Source: CAYZUE01 sp964481825
GTDB lineage: Archaea > Hydrothermarchaeota > Hydrothermarchaeia > Hydrothermarchaeales > JALUUU01
Length of the DNA stretch: 24,400 nucleotides
Assembly (NCBI GenBank): GCA_964481825.1
Contig: CAYZUE010000011.1
Span: 1 to 24,400, forward strand
Direction: 5' to 3'
Below, piece after piece: positions 7,893 to 16,439 of the stretch. Numbering within the stretch: position 1 is the stretch's first letter; every line of letters begins with the position of its first letter. The translations under genes and the position numbers were made by a program. The notes under the pieces are model-generated. The model searched no databases and was not told the DNA's origin. It saw only the letters and a list, made by a program, of their open reading frames with translations.

Positions 7893-8005
7893 GTGATTTC
7901 TTTTCTTAAACTATTAGTTCTACTTAAAAGGGTTTTCCCCTTTGAATACCATTCTATGGTAAAGCTAAATATATTTTTATATTCGCAGATTCATTTTTTT
8001 AATAT
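7893..8005. promoter_or_regulatory. Divergent promoter region with small palindromes
   Basis: The region drives the GT4 gene leftward and the GT2 gene rightward. An AT tract at 7966-7983 (AAATATATTTTTATATT) works as a TATA box in either direction; its centre is about 31 nt before the ATG at 8006, which would give a leaderless transcript, in line with the absence of any Shine-Dalgarno there. On the leftward side are an AAAGGG/CCCTTT inverted repeat (7927-7932 and 7938-7943) and ACCAT-TCT-ATGGT (7948-7960). TCCCCTTTGAA (7936-7946) and ATTCTAT (7951-7957) also occur, in the same order, upstream of kdsC. Confidence 0.5.
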
Positions 8006-8710
8006 ATGGCTAAAATAACAGTGATTTTTCCAACTTACAATGAAAAAGAAAATATAACAAAATTGATTTTAGGTGTTAGGCAACTTATAAATCCGTTTGA
8101 AATTATTGTTGTAGATGATAATTCACCGGATAAAACCTGGAAAATTGTTCAAAAATTAGCAAGTAAGTATGATAATATCCGATTGATAAAAAGAATAAAT
8201 AAGAGAGGGCTAGCGTCTGCAATTTCTGATGGAATAATTTCCTCTAAAGGGGATATTGTTGTCTGGATGGATTGTGATTTTTCAATGCCGCTCGAAACAA
8301 TCCCAAGTTTAATTAAGGCTTTAGGTAAGAGTCAAATTGCAATTGGTTCACGTTACGTCAAAGGTGGCAATGATGAACGTGAGTTTAGTAGGGTTATAAC
8401 CAGTAAATTATTTAATACATTTGCTTCTTTGGTTTTGGGGAGATCTATTAAGGATTATACCACGGGTTTTGTGGCAGCCAAAAGAGAAGTATTTGATACA
8501 CTAGATTTATACGGTGTATATGGAGAATATTGTGTAATTTTTTTGTGTAAGGCAAAAGAACAAGGAATTAAAATACTAGAAGTTCCCTATACCTGTATAC
8601 CCAGAACTCAGGGAGAAACAAAAACAGCAGATAATTTCTTCAACTTGTTAAAGCACGGTTTAAATTATGGGGTTGCTGTAATAAAATTATGGCTAAACAG
8701 AGGTGTTTAG
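8006..8710 (+). CDS. GT2 glycosyltransferase, dolichol-phosphate mannose synthase type
   Basis: The 234-residue GT-A enzyme follows the DPM1/DpgfA pattern closely: FPTYNEKENI, VVDDNSPDKT (36-45), the metal-binding D89 and D91 (MDCDFSMPLE), GSRYVKGG, DYTTGF and RTQGETK near the C-terminus. Such enzymes load mannose, glucose or another hexose onto a polyprenyl phosphate. It has no membrane helices, like the soluble archaeal and eukaryotic DPM1 forms. The gene has a TATA box but no Shine-Dalgarno, so it may be leaderless. The TAG stop directly touches the ATG of the cupin gene, and that gene overlaps the aminotransferase, so the three are one unit. The sugar is not known; lipid-linked sugar for N-glycan or surface glycan assembly is likely. 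Confidence 0.87.
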   Translation: MAKITVIFPTYNEKENITKLILGVRQLINPFEIIVVDDNSPDKTWKIVQKLASKYDNIRLIKRINKRGLASAISDGIISSKGDIVVWMDCDFSMPLETIPSLIKALGKSQIAIGSRYVKGGNDEREFSRVITSKLFNTFASLVLGRSIKDYTTGFVAAKREVFDTLDLYGVYGEYCVIFLCKAKEQGIKILEVPYTCIPRTQGETKTADNFFNLLKHGLNYGVAVIKLWLNRGV

Positions 8711-9112
8711 ATGTCAATCGAGAAGAGAACATACGGAACTAAAGTTTTGGCTATTATATTACGAAATGATTTTAATAAAGAAGGAGTGAATTTTATATCT
8801 CCCGAGGAGTACCCTCTCCAGATGGGAGTGCATTTGCGAAAACAAGGAGAGAGTGTTGAAGCGCATATCCATAAACCTTTCAAAAACATTTCTGAGATTA
8901 TTTCCCAAGAGATATTTTACGTCGTTTACGGAAAAGTACAAGTAGATCTTTTTGAAAGTGGGAAAAAGGTTGACTCATGTATTCTAAGGGGTGGGGATAC
9001 TATCCTATTAGCTTTTAGTGGGCATGGAGTAAAATTTCTAGAAGACTCAAAGATGGTAGAGATTAAACAGGGGCCATATAGAGGAATAAAAAAAGAGAAG
9101 GAATTTATTTAA
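8711..9112 (+). CDS. Cupin-fold protein coupled to a sugar aminotransferase
   Basis: The 133-residue protein looks like a single-domain cupin: MGVHLRKQGESVEAHIHK (38-55, with H52 and H54), E67 in QEIFYVVYGKVQVDL, and a second motif around GGDTILLAFSGHG (94-106, H105). Proteins of this type often sit beside DegT aminotransferases in polysaccharide loci and may isomerise or bind a nucleotide sugar, but the reaction has not been settled for this group as far as I know. Its ATG follows the GT2 stop with no gap, and its TAA overlaps the aminotransferase ATG by one base. This ordering suggests that the three work on the same sugar. Confidence 0.65.
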   Translation: MSIEKRTYGTKVLAIILRNDFNKEGVNFISPEEYPLQMGVHLRKQGESVEAHIHKPFKNISEIISQEIFYVVYGKVQVDLFESGKKVDSCILRGGDTILLAFSGHGVKFLEDSKMVEIKQGPYRGIKKEKEFI

Positions 9113-10209
9113 TGACAAATAAAAAAATTCCGATAGCCGAGCCTCTAATGAGTGGAAAAGAAAAGGAGTATGTTTTAGACTGTATTAACAAAAACTGGAT
9201 TTCTTCTAAAGGGGATTATGTAAGAAAATTTGAAGATGAGTTTAGTAAATATTGTAATGTCAAACATGCAGTCTCCACTACTAGTGGTACAACAGCGCTT
9301 CACTTATGTTTAGAATCACTAGGTATCAAACACAGTGATGAGGTTATAATGCCATCTTTTACTATGGCTGCCACAGTTTTCTCAATTATTTATTCTGGTG
9401 CAAAACCTATTTTTATAGATTCAGAGCCTATTACCTGGAACTTAGACGTTGAAAAATTAGAGGGAATGATAACTGATAAGACTAAGGCTATAATTGTTGT
9501 CCATACCTATGGTCATCCCGCAGATATGGATCCAATTAATGATCTAGCTGAAGATTATGAGTTACATGTAATCGAGGATGCAGCCGAGGCACATGGGGCA
9601 GAGTATAAAGGACAAAAGACAGGAAGCCTAGGTGATGTAGCATGTTTTAGTTTTTATGCCAATAAGATAATAACCACTGGTGAGGGTGGAATGATAATTA
9701 CAGATAATGAAGAGATAGCTGAAAATGCTAGAATGTTAGGAGATATGGCTTTTATAAAAGAGAAACGGTTTTTTCATCCTAAAATAGGATTCAACTATCG
9801 AATGACTAATCTTCAAGCAGCAGTTGGACTTGCTCAACTTGAAAATATTGGTAAACTAATAGAAATACGAAGGAAAAATGCGCAGTTCTATAATTCTCTT
9901 TTAAAAGATATTGAGGGTTTAACTCTGCCTCCCGAATTAAATCATGTAAAAAATGTATATTGGATGTATTCAGTACTTGTTACGTCAAAATTCAAAATTT
10001 CAAGAGATAATTTAATGGATAAACTTGCTAAATATGGAATTGAAACTAGAAACTTTTTCATACCAATGCATAAGCAGCCAATATTTCCCCACATTTCCGG
10101 TAAATATCCGGTGGCTGAAAATCTTTCAGATTCAGGTATCAATCTACCATCAGGGGCAACTCTGCAAAAAGATGAGATAAGATACATTGTTAATAAAATA
10201 TTAGAATAG
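9112..10209 (+). CDS. DegT/DnrJ/EryC1 PLP-dependent sugar aminotransferase
   Basis: The 365-residue enzyme is a fold-type I aminotransferase that moves an amino group from glutamate to a keto-sugar nucleotide. It shows TSGTTALHL at the PLP phosphate site (57-65), D156 in EDAAEAHGA, the Schiff-base lysine K185 in SFYANKIITTGEGG, and GFNYRMTNLQAA, all typical of 4-amino sugar synthases such as perosamine synthase. A GDP-4-keto-6-deoxymannose substrate is plausible but no matching dehydratase is in the window. KdnA, which makes 8-amino-8-deoxy-Kdo, belongs to the same superfamily, and the nearby Kdo operon makes that an alternative; the companion dehydrogenase KdnB is absent, which argues against it. 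Translation is coupled to the cupin gene. Confidence 0.88.
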   Translation: MTNKKIPIAEPLMSGKEKEYVLDCINKNWISSKGDYVRKFEDEFSKYCNVKHAVSTTSGTTALHLCLESLGIKHSDEVIMPSFTMAATVFSIIYSGAKPIFIDSEPITWNLDVEKLEGMITDKTKAIIVVHTYGHPADMDPINDLAEDYELHVIEDAAEAHGAEYKGQKTGSLGDVACFSFYANKIITTGEGGMIITDNEEIAENARMLGDMAFIKEKRFFHPKIGFNYRMTNLQAAVGLAQLENIGKLIEIRRKNAQFYNSLLKDIEGLTLPPELNHVKNVYWMYSVLVTSKFKISRDNLMDKLAKYGIETRNFFIPMHKQPIFPHISGKYPVAENLSDSGINLPSGATLQKDEIRYIVNKILE

Positions 10210-10271
10210 TTTGGCTATGATGTGAATCCCTCAAATTTTATCACCATCAAAAAAGCCGTAAATTCAGTATT

Positions 10272-10703
10272 TTACTCGATTTTAATCATTTTTTTCCATC
10301 CAGCAGTCCAAAATCCAATAAATCCTTTTTGATAGCATTCAATTATATCACATATATAATGGAATATTAAACCTAAAAACAAAGTATAACTCTGGATATA
10401 GACAGTTATTACTAAGATAATAAGGAAAACAGGAAGATTATGTAAGTAAAAGTATTCAAATGCTCCGGATCTCCCATTATAATATTTAATTATTGATTCT
10501 CTAATTCTCCTTTTTTTAATCATCTCCTTTACTTGATGATTCAATCGCGTATCAAAAAATAAAATTGCAAAGGAGTGATCAATAATGTCAATCAAAATAG
10601 TTAGAATCAGAGAATATATTAGAATTGAAATATCTAATTTTATGAAAAATGTTAAGGATAGGAATAGTAAAATTGTAAGAAAAATGTGTTTTAAAGGATG
10701 CAC
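10272..10703 (-). CDS. Small polytopic membrane protein, YdjM-hydrolase-like residues
   Basis: The 143-residue protein has about four hydrophobic segments and no close family that I recognise with certainty. It carries paired His/Asp positions at the ends of helices (MHPLKH, DIIDH, YLHNLP, FHYICDII), much as in membrane-bound metal-dependent hydrolases of the YdjM type, to which it may be distantly related. The start is GTG at 10703, preceded by GGGGAG with 8 nt spacing; that ribosome binding site lies across the stop of the upstream radical SAM gene 13 bp away, so the two are probably co-transcribed. It is convergent with the aminotransferase gene. Function unknown. Confidence 0.6.
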   Translation of the reverse strand: MHPLKHIFLTILLFLSLTFFIKLDISILIYSLILTILIDIIDHSFAILFFDTRLNHQVKEMIKKRRIRESIIKYYNGRSGAFEYFYLHNLPVFLIILVITVYIQSYTLFLGLIFHYICDIIECYQKGFIGFWTAGWKKMIKIE

Positions 10704-10716
10704 TCGTAACTCCCCA

Positions 10717-12162
10717 TCAACTTGTCAGGCCAATTATTGCTCTAAATCCGAAGATATATCTTTTTATGTCTCCGATTCTTCTTGTTCTAAGGATTTGTTT
10801 TAATATGTATCGGGGTCTAAAGTAGAAGCTTTTGTGTGCATAGCTGATTCTTTTTTTAAGATCTTCTTCAGATATTCCTGGGGGCACATAAGGTATTTCT
10901 GCATCAGGAGAATTAATCATAACGTTATAGTGTTCATATTTTTCATGTCTCAACCCACCAGTATTAATTAGTTCATTATATATTTCAGTACCCGGAAGAG
11001 GGACAAATGAATAGAAATTAACTACATCCACATCAATACTTTTTGCAAATTCTATTGTTTTGTCTATTGAGGTAATAGTTTCACTAGGAGTTCCTATTAC
11101 AAAGTACGCTCTAATATTAAGACCTGCATCTCTGGCCCATTTTACTGCATTCCTACTCATTGAGAGTGTTATGCCTTTTTTCATATTATTGAGAATTTTT
11201 TGATCTCCTGATTCTAATCCAAATGCGACTTGCCAGCATCCTGCCCTCCTCATCTCTAGTAGAAGTTCTTTTGTTACAGCATTTACCCGGGTAAGGCAAG
11301 ACCATTCTATGTTTATTCCTCGATCTTTAATTCCTTTACACAAATCAAATATTCGTTTTTTATCCAGTGTAAATGTATCATCAAAAAATTTTATTTCTTT
11401 TGCACCATGTTTATTAATAACCTCCTCCATTTCATCCAAAACGTTATCGATAGATCTCAATCGAGTAGTATTTCCGAAAATCTTTCTATCACAAAATGTA
11501 CATTTATTTGGACATCCTCTACTACTCATTATTGTAGCAAGAGGTTCTGACCTACAGGATGCTGGAGTGGGATGGTATAATGAAAGGGATGGAAAAAGAT
11601 GTCTTGTTGGAAAAGGGAGTTTATCAATCTCTTTAATATAAGGGCGATGTCCAGTAAAGTATGGTTTACCATCTCTCCTTAAATATAGCCCCTTTACATT
11701 ATTAATGCCTTGGTTATCACGAATCTTCTGAATTAATTCAAGAAATGTTTCCTCTCCTTCTCCATAAACTCCTGCATCGAAGCACTCGTTAGCCATTGTA
11801 GTTTCAGGTGCTGCAGTTATGTGTGGTCCACCTATCACAATGTAAGACTTAGGGCTGAACTCCCTAATAACAAAGGCTGTTTTAACAGCGTTAGGGAGTG
11901 AAAGAGTTGTAGCAGTTATCCCTATTACATCACTATTTTTATTTTTAAGCTCTTTTCCTAGATCTTTAAAGTCCATATTTAGTGGTTGACAATCCAGTAT
12001 CTCCACATCAATTCCATTCGCCTCTAATACAGATGCTATATATCCTATTCCAAGAGGCGGTAAGATGTTAGTTACTACTTCCATACTACTATTCCCAGCT
12101 TGTTCTTCCATTGTTAATGGAGGGTTGATTAGTATGACTTTAATTTTATTTAGTTTAGACAT
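10717..12162 (-). CDS. B12-binding radical SAM protein (class B type)
   Basis: The 481-residue protein has an N-terminal Rossmann-like cobalamin-binding domain (to about 160), a radical SAM domain with C217, C221 and C224 (RGCPNKCTFCD), and a C-terminal tail. The order is that of BchE/HpnP-type class B enzymes, which methylate or cyclise unactivated carbons using cobalamin. The DxHxxG motif that gives a lower His ligand is absent (the corresponding segment is DCQPLN), as in many class B members. IGTPSETITSI and PLPGTEIYNE are usual family landmarks. The substrate is unknown; lipids, sugars and polyketides are all known for the class. It heads a two-gene unit with the small membrane protein, 167 bp after the GT4 gene. 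Confidence 0.85.
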   Translation of the reverse strand: MSKLNKIKVILINPPLTMEEQAGNSSMEVVTNILPPLGIGYIASVLEANGIDVEILDCQPLNMDFKDLGKELKNKNSDVIGITATTLSLPNAVKTAFVIREFSPKSYIVIGGPHITAAPETTMANECFDAGVYGEGEETFLELIQKIRDNQGINNVKGLYLRRDGKPYFTGHRPYIKEIDKLPFPTRHLFPSLSLYHPTPASCRSEPLATIMSSRGCPNKCTFCDRKIFGNTTRLRSIDNVLDEMEEVINKHGAKEIKFFDDTFTLDKKRIFDLCKGIKDRGINIEWSCLTRVNAVTKELLLEMRRAGCWQVAFGLESGDQKILNNMKKGITLSMSRNAVKWARDAGLNIRAYFVIGTPSETITSIDKTIEFAKSIDVDVVNFYSFVPLPGTEIYNELINTGGLRHEKYEHYNVMINSPDAEIPYVPPGISEEDLKKRISYAHKSFYFRPRYILKQILRTRRIGDIKRYIFGFRAIIGLTS

Positions 12163-12329
12163 TTCTTCAACATATCGCCCATAATTTTAAATGCTATTTT
12201 ATGCTACCAATTTTACCGTTTATTATCTATTTTCCTAGAATTTATCCCGTTTTATAAATTAAAATACATGTATTAATTTTAAGTTTACAATCAAACTATG
12301 CTTCCGTGTGGTAAATCTAAATCCATTCT

Positions 12330-13568
12330 CTATCTGTTTAAACCAATGTTATTATAAATACTTTCTAAATTTTTTGACACTATATCCCAGGTATATTCTT
12401 TTAATACTTTCTTCTTTCCATTATTCCCCATATCCATTCTAAGTTTTGGATTTTTATATAAATACATTATTTTTTCAGCTAACTCTTTTGTATTTCCAAA
12501 CTTTACTAAGTATCCGTCGATTCCATCCCTTATTATCTCCGGCATTACTCCCGCTTTAGCCCCAATAACAGCCTTTCCACACATCCAGGCTTCAAAATAA
12601 GTTATTCCAAATGATTCATCTATTGATGGCTGGACTAAAATATCGCAACCATCAAATATATCTTTTTTCTCATCTTCATTTATCCATCCAGGTTCAATTA
12701 TCCTTATATGTTCGCACTTCTTTACCTCTTCTCTCCAACTTTTCTCGTTTGTGTTTCCTAAAGCAATTATTACCATTTTTTTATATTTGCTCAACAATTT
12801 TACAGCCTTTAGGGTATTCGTTGCCCCTTTGTAATATTCTTTAAATGGTAATAGTAAAACAAAATCATTTTTGTTTATGGAATACTTTTTTCTAAAGCGT
12901 TTTCCAGATTGAATTTTCCAATCTGAGGGTTCGATTCCTAAGGGAACTACATGGATCTTATTTTGTGATACTCCAGTTTCTACCAATTTTTTTTTCTCTA
13001 TATTTGTGCAAGTAATAACAGCATCAGAATTTCGAATTATTTTATTAACATATCTGTTCTTTTGATGAAGGGTTGACATTTCAAAATGATAAAGGGAGAG
13101 TATAACAAAGGGAATTTTCTTTTTCCGTGCAGCTTTCCATGCTAACCAAGTATGAACATAAATCGGAGGGGTGGCATGAACTATATCGTAATCAGAGTTT
13201 TTAATGTGATAATATATGGGCGATAACAAAGGCCCATAAGAGAGTAAAAAAAATAGTTCTTTTAATTGATTAATCCTAATTATCCTTGAAATAAAATAAA
13301 TACCATGCAATAAAATTTTTAACGGATAATTAGTATCAAATCGAACTACATCCACACCGTTTATTTCTTCAATCTTTTTTTTAATTTTTTTAGTAAATGG
13401 ATTAAATATGATTGAATGAAATCCATTAGAAGTAATATTTTTAGAAGTCAAAATTGTTATTGAAAACCCCTTTTTTGCTAACTTTTCAGATACCGCACAC
13501 ATATACCTCTCCGCCCCCCGTAATTGATCTGATGGTAAATATCTTTGGATTACATGGGCAACTTTCAT
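12330..13568 (-). CDS. GT4 family glycosyltransferase
   Basis: The 412-residue GT-B enzyme opens with an N-terminal acceptor domain (RYLPSDQLRGAERY at 9-22) and has the donor-domain E-x7-E pair E318 and E326 (ESFGITYFEAW) followed by GKAVIGAKAGVMPE. HATPPIYVHTW (131-141) is a common segment of this fold. An AAGGTG Shine-Dalgarno 4 nt before the ATG at 13568 confirms the start. It is the last gene of the long minus-strand glycan run, 79 bp after the GT2 gene; that gap holds GGTATAAATACG, a possible internal TATA box near 13640-13652. Donor and linkage cannot be read from sequence. Confidence 0.87.
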   Translation of the reverse strand: MKVAHVIQRYLPSDQLRGAERYMCAVSEKLAKKGFSITILTSKNITSNGFHSIIFNPFTKKIKKKIEEINGVDVVRFDTNYPLKILLHGIYFISRIIRINQLKELFFLLSYGPLLSPIYYHIKNSDYDIVHATPPIYVHTWLAWKAARKKKIPFVILSLYHFEMSTLHQKNRYVNKIIRNSDAVITCTNIEKKKLVETGVSQNKIHVVPLGIEPSDWKIQSGKRFRKKYSINKNDFVLLLPFKEYYKGATNTLKAVKLLSKYKKMVIIALGNTNEKSWREEVKKCEHIRIIEPGWINEDEKKDIFDGCDILVQPSIDESFGITYFEAWMCGKAVIGAKAGVMPEIIRDGIDGYLVKFGNTKELAEKIMYLYKNPKLRMDMGNNGKKKVLKEYTWDIVSKNLESIYNNIGLNR

Positions 13569-13647
13569 ATGGCACCTTATGAGCGGATTTATTATCTTAA
13601 TTTCTCTTTTTTTTCACTTTCATTAATTTTGAGTATTAAATACGTAT

Positions 13648-14550
13648 TTATACCTTTTTCATCTTTTTTATTTGATTCAATAATCTAAATCCCATATCTC
13701 GGAAAATGAAATAGAGTATATTACTCAGAATTAAGGGATTTACAGCAATTGATTTGATAAAAAATTGGATTCCATCTTTGATAGAACCATTTCTCCAAAG
13801 AACTTCGCCCCCATGTTGATAATGGCCTGCTTGGACTTTTTTTGGTCTGGTCCCAATATACTCCTTATATTTAGCTGTAACTGCTTTGTGACGTTGAATA
13901 TTTAAATCAGTATTTGTTGTTATGTTTTTTCCATGAAAATATATTTTTACGAGCAGCTCTGGATTAAATTCAAATTCAAAGCACTGTGATACTCTAATCC
14001 ACATGTCCCAATCATCGCCTCCACCTAGATTTTCGGATTCGTCGAATTTCCCCACTCTTTCAAAACATTTTTTTTTTAATATTATTGCTGATGCACTTTC
14101 TATATGATTTTTTATAAGAAGGGAATTTAGGATATTTCCACGATATCGGGGAATTATCTCCTTAATTACTTCCTCCTTATGGTTCAGCAAAATCATTCCA
14201 GTATATACTGCCCCAACAAGATTTGAGGATGTCTTTAAAATACCAATATTTCTCTCCAATTTCCCTGGTTCCCACGCATCGTCATCATCTAAAAAGGCAA
14301 TATATTTACCCGTTGATTTCATTAGTCCCTTATTTCTCGATTTTGCAATGACGCCATTATTCTGAAAATCAATTATTTTTATTCTGCTATCATTGAAAGA
14401 ACTAATAATGTTCAGGGTATTGTCTTTAGAATAATTATTCACCACAATTATTTCGAAGTCTTGGAAAGTCTGGTTGAGCACGCTTTTAATAGCTCTACCT
14501 ACTAAATCTGCACGATTATAAGTGGGTATTATTATACTAACTTCTGGCAT
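13648..14550 (-). CDS. GT2 family glycosyltransferase
   Basis: The 300-residue GT-A enzyme has IIIPTYNRADLV at the start, the DxD metal site in FLDDDDAW (87-93) and GGGDDWDMWIRVSQ (about 175-188), the ED-like acceptor/catalytic region of inverting GT2 enzymes. The usual VVDDGS is VVNNYS here, a change at the uridine-contact position worth noting. No membrane helix is clear. It lies 42 bp after the 600-residue transferase and 79 bp before the GT4 gene in the glycan operon, so it probably adds a sugar to the same repeat unit. Donor unknown. Confidence 0.87.
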   Translation of the reverse strand: MPEVSIIIPTYNRADLVGRAIKSVLNQTFQDFEIIVVNNYSKDNTLNIISSFNDSRIKIIDFQNNGVIAKSRNKGLMKSTGKYIAFLDDDDAWEPGKLERNIGILKTSSNLVGAVYTGMILLNHKEEVIKEIIPRYRGNILNSLLIKNHIESASAIILKKKCFERVGKFDESENLGGGDDWDMWIRVSQCFEFEFNPELLVKIYFHGKNITTNTDLNIQRHKAVTAKYKEYIGTRPKKVQAGHYQHGGEVLWRNGSIKDGIQFFIKSIAVNPLILSNILYFIFRDMGFRLLNQIKKMKKV

Positions 14551-14592
14551 TTCTATCTTTTTTCTCCCACTTCAACTACTATAATTAAGCAT

Positions 14593-16395
14593 CTATTTTC
14601 TTTTAAATAAACTAAACATTTTCTTGTTTACTGGTCCAAAAAAATCCGAAACTACTTTATCTCGCATTTTTTTTTCTATTTCCATTGTGCCGCTTAATAT
14701 TTCATCTACATTTTTATTAATATCTGTTAGTGAACTAGTTGAAATTTTTACTTGCGGGTGTAAGTCCAGAGGGTCCATATCAATAGTAAACTCAGATGGT
14801 ATGTGGAGAACTTGCACACCCCTAGCAATAGCTTCAATTGCAACAGTTGATGAGGTATAAAGTAAGATGCTGCTTTCCTTTAATAATTCGTCAATTGATT
14901 TCTCTGAAACAATAAAATGTGCGGGGAGAGATCCAATGCCTAAATATTTTGCAATCGTATTATATGGTGTAAAGGGATGACATTTAATCACCACTTTGTA
15001 ATTGCTTGCATTTTTAAATGCGTTAAAAACCTTCCATATCAATTCTGCAGATTCATGAATTCCTATTGAAGGAGTTACAAGAATTTGAGGCTCTAAATTT
15101 TTTATTTCAGCAACGTCATTCTCAAATAAATACGTATATCTTATTGCCCCACCACACACCAGTTTTTTTGGGTTGTATCCGGAATTTGAAAAAATCCTTT
15201 TCGAAAGATTGCCATTGGTAATTATTTTATTCGGTAGGGGTATTTTGTCTGCTTCTTCAGCTGAAATAAAGTAATTTAGCATCATCAAAGGCACAGTTGC
15301 ATGCTGATAACCTATTATGTATATCGATGGATAAAATTCCCTTAAAGCTGTGTATAAAATCTTCTCATGCCGTAGATTTTCAAAAGGACAGATAAACATA
15401 TCAATTTTCATGCCTTGTTCTTTCCAGTTCTTAATCATTTCATTTAAAATCAATATTCTTTCTTTTGAAGTGTCCATCCAATCCTTTTTTTGTTCATCAT
15501 ACAATATTTCGGATATGTCTATCTCTTTAAGTAAAGGATATCTTTTTTTTCTTGGGATCTGAAGAAGAGAATTAATAACCACTTTAAGGACATCAGATAC
15601 ACTTGTAAAAGCCTCAGGAATGAGGAATTGTTCATTGTTATGCATGATTTTTTGTATAGTTTCATCATCTGGAGACGGAAATGGAACTATAACTACATTT
15701 TTTCCTTTACTTTTTAAGTAATATGCTAGGTCTCCGAAATAGATGTCATAATATTTATTATCTTTAAAAGAATTCTTGGTTAGCCAAGTTTGTATTAGTA
15801 CAGTATCTTTTGAGACATTTAATGTGGGTAATCGATTTAATTTAAATTTATATATTGAACTTAAGTTGGTTTTAAGAAAAATTCCCTTTTTTAATACCAT
15901 ATCAAATAATTCTTTTAAATCTTTCAGTATCTCAGTAAATAGGGGCTCTATAAGCCTTATTTTACAACAAGAATTTGATAATAAACAGATCCTTAAAGAT
16001 TTATTCTCCACAAAAAATACAAAATATTTTTTTCTATCATTCGATTTTATTAAGGATTGAAAAATTCTAACATAACACGTGTATAAAAAAACTCTTGATA
16101 CAAAGGGATTTTTTTCAGATATTCTACCTGACCACCATCTTGGAGAGTTATTTTTAATGTTCAATTTCCCCATATAATCGATATAAGGTTGCCTCAAAAA
16201 CTCGGCGGTTTTTTGAAGGTCTTTTGAAATTTCATATCGTTGTCCATTATCTCCAATTTCTCTTTCTAGATTAATCGCATTGGAAACGTTTTCTCCAAGA
16301 TACACCCAACAAAATTTTTTATTCTTTAAATCTTTCAATACCTTTCTGGCGGCGCTCTCATGAGGGGAACTTATTATACCATATTCCTTTTTCAT
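14593..16395 (-). CDS. Large capsule-type transferase, candidate ulosonic acid transferase
   Basis: I place the start at the ATG at 16395 (600 residues), because GGAGG lies 9 nt upstream; the frame also has a GTG at 16416 but the ribosome binding site lies inside that extension. The protein resembles surface-carbohydrate proteins of the TIGR04326 kind (recalled, not checked). The first half has no motif I know. The second half is GT-B-like, with CPFENLRHEKILY, IGYQHATVPL, ILVTPSIGIHESAEL, the VIKCHPF motif (about 468-475) and LYTSSTVAIEAIARG (512-526). HP and Ser/Thr motifs of this kind mark the Kdo-, sialic acid- and polyglycerol-type transferases. It directly follows the second CMP-ulosonate synthetase gene (44 bp), so it is the best candidate to use that product. 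No membrane segment is seen. Confidence 0.7.
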   Translation of the reverse strand: MKKEYGIISSPHESAARKVLKDLKNKKFCWVYLGENVSNAINLEREIGDNGQRYEISKDLQKTAEFLRQPYIDYMGKLNIKNNSPRWWSGRISEKNPFVSRVFLYTCYVRIFQSLIKSNDRKKYFVFFVENKSLRICLLSNSCCKIRLIEPLFTEILKDLKELFDMVLKKGIFLKTNLSSIYKFKLNRLPTLNVSKDTVLIQTWLTKNSFKDNKYYDIYFGDLAYYLKSKGKNVVIVPFPSPDDETIQKIMHNNEQFLIPEAFTSVSDVLKVVINSLLQIPRKKRYPLLKEIDISEILYDEQKKDWMDTSKERILILNEMIKNWKEQGMKIDMFICPFENLRHEKILYTALREFYPSIYIIGYQHATVPLMMLNYFISAEEADKIPLPNKIITNGNLSKRIFSNSGYNPKKLVCGGAIRYTYLFENDVAEIKNLEPQILVTPSIGIHESAELIWKVFNAFKNASNYKVVIKCHPFTPYNTIAKYLGIGSLPAHFIVSEKSIDELLKESSILLYTSSTVAIEAIARGVQVLHIPSEFTIDMDPLDLHPQVKISTSSLTDINKNVDEILSGTMEIEKKMRDKVVSDFFGPVNKKMFSLFKRK

Positions 16396-16404
16396 TAATT
16401 TAGG

Positions 16405-16409
16405 CCTCC
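16405..16409 (-). promoter_or_regulatory. Shine-Dalgarno deciding the start of the 600-residue transferase
   Basis: The minus strand reads GGAGG here, with 9 nt to the ATG at 16395. This favours that ATG over the upstream GTG at 16416, whose own upstream region has no such match. Confidence 0.7.
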
Positions 16410-16439
16410 ATCGCACTAGCTATTGGAAAGCGATATAAT

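Noticed and set aside
9112..10209. KdnA-type enzyme making 8-amino-Kdo
   Set aside because: Same superfamily and near a Kdo operon, but no KdnB-type dehydrogenase is present and the gene is coupled to a GT2 and a cupin on the other strand.
12257..12283. AT-rich imperfect palindrome around ACATGT
   Set aside because: The arms match only with a bulge and consist of A/T runs; not distinguishable from chance in DNA of this composition.
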